64,000 nt of DNA from DATEDA01 sp963789885 (lineage in GTDB: Bacteria; Pseudomonadota; Gammaproteobacteria; Burkholderiales; SG8-39), in contig CAWBNB010000010.1 in the NCBI GenBank assembly GCA_963789885.1, positions 62,001-126,000 on the forward strand, given 5' to 3'. The notes under the pieces were generated by a model. That model did no database searches. It worked only from the letters and a program-made list of their open reading frames with translations, and was not told the DNA's origin. Below are positions 57,827-64,000 of this stretch, one piece after another. Both the position numbers and the translations under genes were made by a program. Position 1 is the stretch's first letter. Each line of letters opens with the position of its first letter.

Positions 57827-59975
57827 TTGAGCGCAGTCGCCCCTCTCGAAAGCCTCCGGCAGAGCGTCGCCGGGTATCTCAAGCCCGCGGACCTCTCCCG
57901 CCTCGAGGAGGCCTACCACTTCAGCGACGCGGCCCACCAGGGCCAGCTCCGCAAGTCCGGCGAACCGTACATCTCGCACCCGGTCGCGGTCGCCGAGATC
58001 CTCTCGCACTGGCAGCTCGACGCGCAGACGCTGTGCGCGGCGCTGCTGCACGACGTGGTCGAGGACACCGAGGTCTCGACCGACGACATCTCGAAGCGCT
58101 TCGGCAAGCCGGTCGCCGACCTCGTCGACGGCGTCTCGAAGCTCGACCGCATCGAGTTCCAGTCGCAGCAGGACGCGCAGGCCGAGAACTTCCGCAAGAT
58201 GCTGCTCGCGATGGCGCGCGACGTGCGCGTCATGCTGATCAAGCTCGCCGACCGGCTGCACAACATGCGCACGCTCGACGCGGTCTCGCCGGCGCAGCGC
58301 CGCCGCGTCGCGCGCGAGACGCTCGAGATCTACGCCCCGATCGCGAACCGCCTCGGGCTCGACGGGCTCTACCGCGAGCTGCAGGAGCTCGGCTTCCAGC
58401 ACATCCACCCGATGCGCTACCGCGTGCTCGCCAAGTCGGTGAAGAGCGCGCGCGGCAACCGCCGCGAGGTGGTGGACAAGATCCTCGACGGGATCAAGCA
58501 GCGCCTCGCCGAGGCGAAGCTCGAGGCGTCGGTCAGCGGGCGCGAGAAGCACATCTACTCGATCTACCGGAAGATGATCGAGAAGAAACTCTCGTTCACC
58601 GAGGTGCTCGACATCTACGGCTTCCGCGTCGTCGTGCGCGATGTGCCGGCGTGCTACGTCGCGCTCGGCGCGCTGCACTCGCTCTACAAGCCGGTGCCCG
58701 GCAAGTTCAAGGACTACATCGCGATCCCGAAGCTGAACGGCTACCAGTCGCTCCACACCGCGCTGATCGGCCCGTACGGCGTGCCGGTCGAGGTGCAGAT
58801 CCGCACGCGCGACATGCACCGCGTCGCCGAGACCGGCGTCGCGTCCCACTGGCTGTACAAGGACGAGGAGAGCGGCACGCTGTCGGAGGTGCAGAGCCGC
58901 ACGCACAAGTGGCTGCAGTCGCTGATCGAGATCCAGAACGCGAGCGGCGACTCGGCCGAGTTCCTCGAGCACGTGAAGGTCGACCTCTTCCCGGCCGAGG
59001 TCTACGTCTTCACGCCGAAGGGCAAGATCATGGCGCTGCCGCGCGGCGCGACTGCGGTCGACTTTCGCCTACGCGGTGCACACCGACATCGGCAACCGCT
59101 GCGTCGCGGCCAAGGTGAACTACGAGCTCGTGCCGCTGCGGACCGAGCTCAAGAACGGCGATCGCGTCGAGGTCGTCACCGCGGCACACGCGCACCCGAA
59201 TCCGGCCTGGCTCTCCTACGTCAAGACCGGCAAGGCGCGCTCGCAGATCCGCCACTTCCTCAAGACGATGCAGTATGAGGAGTCGACCGCGCTCGGCGAG
59301 CGCCTGCTCAGCCAGGCGCTGCGCGCGCTGGAGTCCGACCCGATGGCGATCGGTCCCGAGCGCTGGGACAAGCTCGTGCGCGAGTCGGGCGCGAAGTCGC
59401 GCGAGGAGATCCTCGCCGACATCGGCCTCGGCAAGCGCCTCGCGGCGATCGTCGCCCGGCAGCTCCTCGCCCTCGCCGACCACGTCCCGGCCGAAGCGAG
59501 GACGCAAGGTACGCCCTCCGCCTCGATCGTGATCCGCGGCTCGGAGGGCATGGCGGTGCAGTTCGCCAAGTGCTGCCGCCCGATCCCCGGCGACCCGATC
59601 ATCGGCTTCATCAAGAAGGGCCAGGGGCTCGTCGTCCACACCCACGACTGCCCGATCGTGACCAAGGCGCGCACCGATCCGGACAAGTGGATCGACGTCG
59701 AGTGGGCGCCCGACACCGAGCGCTCGTTCGACGTCGGCATCCGGGTGATCGCCGCGAACCAGCGCGGCGTGCTCGCCAAGGTGGCGACCGCGATCGCGGA
59801 GGCCGGCTCCAACATCGACAACGTCAGCATGGACGAGGAGCGCGGCATCTACACCGCGATGCACTTCACGATCCAGGTGCACAACCGGCTGCACCTCGCG
59901 CGGGTGATGAAGTCGCTGCGGCGCATTCCTGACGTCGTGCGGATCGTCCGCATCAAGGATCAGCCGACGCGCTGA
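57827..59975 (+). CDS. spoT: Bifunctional (p)ppGpp synthetase/hydrolase SpoT, one frameshift
   Basis: A RelA/SpoT homologue of 715 residues. The HD hydrolase domain is intact (AALLHDVVEDTEVS, KLADRLHNMRTL). The synthetase domain has EKHIYSIYRKMIEKKLSF, IYGFRVVV and YIAIPKLNGYQSLHTAL. TGS (ATAVDFAYAVHTDIG) and C-terminal ACT domains follow. One extra T in a TTT near 59062 breaks the frame inside the TGS domain. If real, this would leave a truncated enzyme with both catalytic domains but no regulatory half. It starts at TTG 57827. Confidence 0.94.
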
Positions 59976-60054
59976 GCGCCCGGGTCGCCCCCGGGGAACG
60001 ATCGTCCCTGCACGGGCGGCCCTCGCGTCCGTCCCCGCACCCCGCGCGACGCCG

Positions 60055-60060
60055 TAGAAT
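60055..60060 (+). promoter_or_regulatory. Candidate -10 for the hydrolase / acyl-CoA operon
   Basis: TAGAAT followed by a GC-rich discriminator, 47 bases before ATG 60107. No clear -35. Confidence 0.3.
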
Positions 60061-60106
60061 CCGGTCCGGCAGGCTCGAATTCCCCCCAACTCCCGGATCC
60101 ACGCCC

Positions 60107-60889
60107 ATGAAAACTCGCGCAAACGGCATCGACATCCACTACACGATCGACGGCAACGGCCCGTGGCTCACCATGAGCCACTCGCTCGCCTGCGATTCCC
60201 GCATGTGGGACGAGCAGGTCGCCGTCCTCTCGAAGCGCTTCAAGGTGCTCCGCTTCGACACGCGCGGCCACGGCCAGACCCAGGCGACGACCGGCGCGTA
60301 CACGCTCGACCTCCTCGCCGACGACGCAGCGGGCCTCCTCGCCGAGCTCGGCGTGAAGGAGACGCACTGGATCGGGATCTCGATGGGCGCGATGATCGGC
60401 CAGACGCTCGCGCTGAAGAAGCCCGGGCTGCTGAAGAGCCTCGTCCTCGCCGACACGACGAGCCGCAACCCGCCGGAAGTCTGGGGGATGTGGAAGGACC
60501 GCATCGACGTCGCGGAATCGAAGGGCATGGAACCGCTCGTCGACCCGACGCTCGCGCGCTGGTTCACCGCGCCCTACCTCAAGGCCAGAGCCGACCGCGT
60601 CAAACCGATCGCGGACATGATCCGCGCGACGCCGGTCGCGGGCTACGTCGGCTGCTGCCACGCGCTGCCGAAGATCAACCTTACCGACCGGCTGAAGGAG
60701 ATCAAGGCGCCGGTGCTCGCGCTCACCGGCGCGGAGGATGCGTCCGCGGCTTCGACGAAGACGATCCACGAGAGCATCCCGGGCTCCGAGTTCGTGTCGA
60801 TTCCGTCGGCCTCCCACATCGCCAACGTCGAGCAGCCCGAGGCGTTCAACGCCGCGCTCACGAAGTTCTACGACCGGATCCTGAAGTAG
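60107..60889 (+). CDS. Alpha/beta hydrolase, 3-oxoadipate enol-lactonase-like
   Basis: A 260-residue hydrolase. The nucleophile Ser is in HWIGISMGAMIGQTLAL near residue 90, the acid region is VLALTGAEDASAAS and the catalytic His is in ASHIANVEQPEAF. It resembles PcaD (beta-ketoadipate enol-lactone hydrolase) but no other pca genes are present. It may instead hydrolyse an ester or lactone of the pathway encoded downstream. It lies 18 bases before the SDR gene. Confidence 0.85.
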   Translation: MKTRANGIDIHYTIDGNGPWLTMSHSLACDSRMWDEQVAVLSKRFKVLRFDTRGHGQTQATTGAYTLDLLADDAAGLLAELGVKETHWIGISMGAMIGQTLALKKPGLLKSLVLADTTSRNPPEVWGMWKDRIDVAESKGMEPLVDPTLARWFTAPYLKARADRVKPIADMIRATPVAGYVGCCHALPKINLTDRLKEIKAPVLALTGAEDASAASTKTIHESIPGSEFVSIPSASHIANVEQPEAFNAALTKFYDRILK

Positions 60890-60907
60890 CGCGCTCACTC
60901 CGGCCCG

Positions 60908-61684
60908 ATGGGCGCTCTCGCCGGGCAGCACGCGGTCGTCACCGGCGGCGGACGGGGCATCGGCGCTGCGGTGGCAGCGGCCCTCGCCGCCGAGGGCGCA
61001 ACGGTCTCGGTGCTCGGCCGTGACGCCGCGCGGCTCGCCGCCCAGGTCGCATCGCTCGGCGGCGCGGCCCGCGCTCAGGGCGTCGCAGTCGACGTGACCG
61101 ACGAAGCGTCGGTGAAATCGGCGTTCGCGCTAGTGCATGCGCGCTTCGGGCGCGTCGACATCCTCGTCAACAATGCCGGCGAGGCGGGAAGCGCGCCGCT
61201 CGCGAAGAGCGATCTGGCGCTGTGGCAGCGGATGCTCGCGGTGAACCTCACCGGCACGTTTCTCTGCACGCGCGAGGTGCTCCCGGAGATGACCGCGCGC
61301 CGGGCAGGCCGGATCGTGAACGTGGCGAGCACGGCGGGGCTCGTCGGCTACGCGTACGTTTCGGCCTACTGCGCCGCGAAGCACGGTGTCGTCGGTTTCA
61401 CGCGCGCGGCCGCGCTGGAGTGCGCGAAGACCGGCGTCACCGTCAATGCGGTGTGCCCGGGGTATACCGAAACCGACATGGTGGGCGCGGCGGTGGCGAA
61501 CATCGTCGCGAAGACCGGGAAGACCGAAAGCGAGGCGCGCGCCGCGCTCGTCGCGAGCAACCCGCAGGGTCGGATGGTGCAGCCCGCGGAGGTGGCGGGA
61601 GCGGTGCTCTGGCTCTGCCTGCCGGCTTCGTCATCGGTCACCGGGCAGGCGATCGCGGTCGCGGGTGGGGAGGTGATGTCATGA
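60908..61684 (+). CDS. Short-chain dehydrogenase/reductase (3-hydroxyacyl-CoA dehydrogenase-like)
   Basis: A 258-residue classical SDR. The cofactor motif is VVTGGGRGIGAAVAAAL, followed by LVNNAGEAGS, a Ser in NVASTAGLVG and the catalytic YxxxK of SAYCAAKHG. PGYTETDM follows. It is the first of four genes with ATGA-type overlap (SDR to enoyl-CoA hydratase) and probably oxidises a 3-hydroxyacyl-CoA intermediate. Confidence 0.88.
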   Translation: MGALAGQHAVVTGGGRGIGAAVAAALAAEGATVSVLGRDAARLAAQVASLGGAARAQGVAVDVTDEASVKSAFALVHARFGRVDILVNNAGEAGSAPLAKSDLALWQRMLAVNLTGTFLCTREVLPEMTARRAGRIVNVASTAGLVGYAYVSAYCAAKHGVVGFTRAAALECAKTGVTVNAVCPGYTETDMVGAAVANIVAKTGKTESEARAALVASNPQGRMVQPAEVAGAVLWLCLPASSSVTGQAIAVAGGEVMS

Positions 61685-62503
61685 ACGCAGCAGCGCGCCT
61701 TCGCGGGCTACAAGCCCCGGCACTTCCGGTGGCAAACGGAGGGGAGGGTCGGCATCGTCACCCTCGACCGGCCCGAGAAGAAGAACCCGCTCACGTTCGA
61801 CTCCTATGCGGAGCTGCGCGATCTCTTCCGCGGGCTGCAATACGCATCGGACGTCAAGACGATCGTGATCGCGGGCGCCGGCGGCAATTTCTCCTCCGGC
61901 GGCGACGTGCACGAGATCATCGGCCCGCTCACGAAGATGACGATGCCGGAGCTCCTCGACTTCACGCGCATGACCGGCGACCTCGTCAAGGCGATGCGCA
62001 ACTGCCCGCAGCCGATCGTCGCCGCCATCGACGGCGCGTGCGCCGGCGCGGGCGCGATGGTCGCGCTCGCCTCCGATTTCCGCTACGGCACCGCGCAGTC
62101 GAAGACCGCGTATCTCTTCGTGCGCGTCGGGCTCGCAGGCTGCGACATGGGCGCCTGCACGCTGCTGCCGCGGCTCGTCGGCCAGGGACGCGCGGCCGAG
62201 CTGCTGTACACCGGCCGCTCGCTCTCGGGCGACGAAGGCCTCGCCTGGGGGTTCTTCAACCGGCTCTGCCCGCCCGAGAAGCTGCTCGACGAAGCCAAAA
62301 CGCTCGCAGCGTCGCTCGCCGACGGCCCGACCTTTGCGCACGGCATGACGAAGAAGCTCCTCCACCAGGAGTGGAACATGGGGCTCGACGAGGCGATCGA
62401 GGCCGAGGCCCAGGCGCAGGCGATCTGCATGCAGACGAAGGATTTCCACCGCGCGTACGAGGCGTTCGTCGCGAAGAGAAAGCCCAAGTTCGAAGGCGAC
62501 TGA
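61681..62503 (+). CDS. Enoyl-CoA hydratase/isomerase family protein, one frameshift
   Basis: A crotonase-fold enzyme of 273 residues after removing one extra base near 61697. The start reads MNAAA, then continues FAGYKPRHFRWQTEGRVGIV in the next frame. The family motifs are VIAGAGGNFSSGGDVHEI (oxyanion hole) and AAIDGACAGAGAMVALASDF. The ATG overlaps the SDR stop (ATGA). In the abm-type operon this position is taken by the enoyl-CoA hydratase. Confidence 0.88.
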
Positions 62504-62527
62504 CGGCGCGGGCCGTCTCGTACCATC

Positions 62528-63688
62528 GTGTCCGACAAGACCTATCTCGACTGGCCGTTCTTCGACGACGCGCACCGCGCGCTCGCGCGCGAGCTCGACC
62601 GCTGGTGCACCGACCGGCTCGCCGGCGGGTTCGACCACGAGGACGTCGACAGCGCGTGCAACGACCTCGTCGCGCTGCTCGGCGAAGCGGGCTGGCTCGA
62701 GTACTGCGTGCCGAAAGCGCACGGCGGGCGGCTCGAGCGCCTCGACTCGCGCAGCCTCTGCCTCGCGCGCGAGACGCTCGCGCGCCACGACGGGCTCGCC
62801 GACTTCGCGTTCGCGATGCAGGGGCTCGGCTCGGGGGCGATCTCGCTCGCCGGATCGGAGGCGCTGCGCAGCCGCTATCTGCCGCGAGTCGCGCAGGGTG
62901 AGGCGATCGCCGCGTTCGCGCTGTCGGAGCCCGATGCCGGCTCCGACGTCGCCGCGATGTCGACGCGCGCGCGCCAGGCGGGCGGCGAGATCGTCATCGA
63001 CGGCACGAAGACCTGGATCTCGAACGGCGGGATCGCCGACTTCTACACCGTGTTCGCGCGCGAGACCGACGCCCCCGGCGCAAAGGGGATCAGCGCGTTC
63101 GTCGTCGACGCGGACGCGCCCGGGCTCTCGATCGCCGAGCGGATCGAAGTCATCGCTCCGCATCCGCTCGCCCGCCTCGAATTCAAGGACTGCCGCGTAC
63201 CGGCGACGCAGCGGCTCGGCGCGCCGGGCGAGGGATTCAAGGTGGCGATGCAGACGCTCGACGTCTTCCGGTCGTCGGTCGCCGCGGCCGCGCTCGGCTT
63301 TGCGCGGCGCGCGCTCGACGAGGCGGTCGCACGCGCCACTTCGCGCAAGATGTTCGGCCAGACGCTCGCCGACTTCCAGCTGACGCAGGCCGCGATCGCG
63401 GACATGGCGACGGGGATCGACTCCTCCGCCCTGCTCACCTATCGCGCCGCCTGGCTGCGCGACGCGAAGGGCGAGCGCACGACGCGCGAGGCGGCGATGG
63501 CTAAAATGGTCGCGACTGAAACCGCGCAGGCGGTGATCGATCGGGCGGTGCAGATCTTCGGCGGTCTCGGCGTCGTATCCGGCCAGGCGGTCGAGCGGCT
63601 GTACCGCGACATCCGGGCCCTGCGCATCTACGAAGGTGCGACCGAGGTGCAGAAGCTGATCATCGCGCGGGAAACGCTCAAGGGTTGA
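62528..63688 (+). CDS. Acyl-CoA dehydrogenase
   Basis: A 386-residue flavin dehydrogenase with signatures AFALSEPDAGSDVAAMSTRA and KTWISNGGIADFYTVFA, the C-terminal bundle RKMFGQTLADFQLTQAAIADM and QIFGGLGVVSGQAVERLYRDIR. It starts at GTG 62528. The general base expected in YEGATEVQKLII is present as IYEGATEV. It is co-directional with the enoyl-CoA hydratase and ligase genes. Confidence 0.92.
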   Translation: MSDKTYLDWPFFDDAHRALARELDRWCTDRLAGGFDHEDVDSACNDLVALLGEAGWLEYCVPKAHGGRLERLDSRSLCLARETLARHDGLADFAFAMQGLGSGAISLAGSEALRSRYLPRVAQGEAIAAFALSEPDAGSDVAAMSTRARQAGGEIVIDGTKTWISNGGIADFYTVFARETDAPGAKGISAFVVDADAPGLSIAERIEVIAPHPLARLEFKDCRVPATQRLGAPGEGFKVAMQTLDVFRSSVAAAALGFARRALDEAVARATSRKMFGQTLADFQLTQAAIADMATGIDSSALLTYRAAWLRDAKGERTTREAAMAKMVATETAQAVIDRAVQIFGGLGVVSGQAVERLYRDIRALRIYEGATEVQKLIIARETLKG

Positions 63689-63696
63689 GCCAAGGA

Positions 63697-64000
63697 ATGG
63701 CTTATACCGCTCACGTCGACACGTTCGCGCGGGACAATCTCCCGCCGCCGGACGAGCTGCCGGAGGTCTTCTTCGAGCTGCCGGAGCTCCGCTATCCGGC
63801 GCGCCTGAACTGCGCGGCCGAGCTCCTCGACAAGATGGTCGCCGCGGGACACGGCGACCGACCCGCGCTCCACGCGTTGATCGGCGGGCGGAAGTACTCC
63901 TGCACGTACCGCCAGCTCCTCGTCCGCGCCAACCAGATCGCGCACGTCCTGATCGAGGATCTGAAGCTCGTTCCGGGCAATCGCGTGCTGCTGCGCGGGC
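63697..64000 (+). CDS. Acid-CoA ligase, 2-aminobenzoate/benzoate-CoA ligase-like, 5' part only
   Basis: The first 101 codons are in the window: MAYTAHVDTFARDNLPPPDE, then LPELRYPARLNCAAELLDKM and YTYRQ-like SCTYRQLLVRANQIAHVL. This matches the N-terminus of benzoate-CoA-ligase-family enzymes and resembles what I recall of 2-aminobenzoate-CoA ligases. AAGGA precedes ATG 63697. The AMP-binding motifs lie beyond the window edge, so the substrate is an inference from the neighbouring SDR, hydratase and dehydrogenase genes. Confidence 0.8.
   Translation, partial: MAYTAHVDTFARDNLPPPDELPEVFFELPELRYPARLNCAAELLDKMVAAGHGDRPALHALIGGRKYSCTYRQLLVRANQIAHVLIEDLKLVPGNRVLLRG

Overview
The window is GC-rich, gene-dense chromosomal DNA from a betaproteobacterium, most likely Burkholderiales or a close uncultured relative. 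I base this on gene order (rpe-gph-trpE, miaB-phoH-ybeY-corC-lnt, glyQS-gmhB-plsC, lptD-surA-rsmA, amgK-murU, dusB-fis-purHD-hemF, rph-rdgB-hemW, yicC, gmk-rpoZ-spoT) and on two Bug/TctC-type binding proteins. No transposase, CRISPR array, rRNA or replication origin was seen. One tRNA-Met(CAU) is present. No stretch longer than 300 bases lacks a gene.

Layout. 0-8 kb (minus strand): rpe, gph, trpE and trpG, with two paralogous TPR/2OG-Fe(II)-oxygenase-like genes placed on either side of trpE and a small zinc-ribbon gene pointing the other way. 8-13 kb: a small hypothetical, apaG, a 28-residue membrane peptide, mltA, dsbC, a UbiH-type hydroxylase and a ketopantoate-reductase-like gene. 13-20 kb: tRNA-Met, a secreted hypothetical, miaB-phoH-ybeY-corC-lnt, a DUF465 protein and a dienelactone hydrolase. 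20-24.5 kb: a TTT-type binding protein, then a TPP enzyme paired with a second binding protein. 24.5-30 kb: glyQS, gmhB, plsC, a YgjP-like metalloprotease and gloA. 30-39 kb: rsmA, surA and lptD (minus), then amgK-murU, pepP and ubiH (plus). 39-45 kb: dusB-fis, purH, purD and hemF. 45-56 kb (minus): a HAD hydrolase, hemW, rdgB, rph, a PP2C phosphatase and a Ser/Thr kinase. A 5.9-kb accessory island of four genes splits hemW from rdgB. 56-60 kb: yicC, gmk, rpoZ and spoT. 60-64 kb: an alpha/beta hydrolase and an SDR / enoyl-CoA hydratase / acyl-CoA dehydrogenase / acid-CoA ligase operon for an aromatic or related CoA-bound substrate. The last gene runs off the window.

The most unusual features are the duplicated oxygenase genes bracketing trpE and the island between rdgB and hemW. 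The island holds a LuxR-type ATPase regulator, a DUF4242 protein, a BBE-type flavin oxidase and a methyltransferase, with a dyad-symmetric candidate operator. Many reading frames are broken by single-base indels although the protein sequence continues cleanly in another frame. About 25 such breaks fall in two dense patches (0-13 kb and 47-52.6 kb) plus two isolated sites, and none was seen from 13 to 46.6 kb. This looks more like residual sequence error than gene decay, so broken genes are given here as single CDS features with the indel sites noted.
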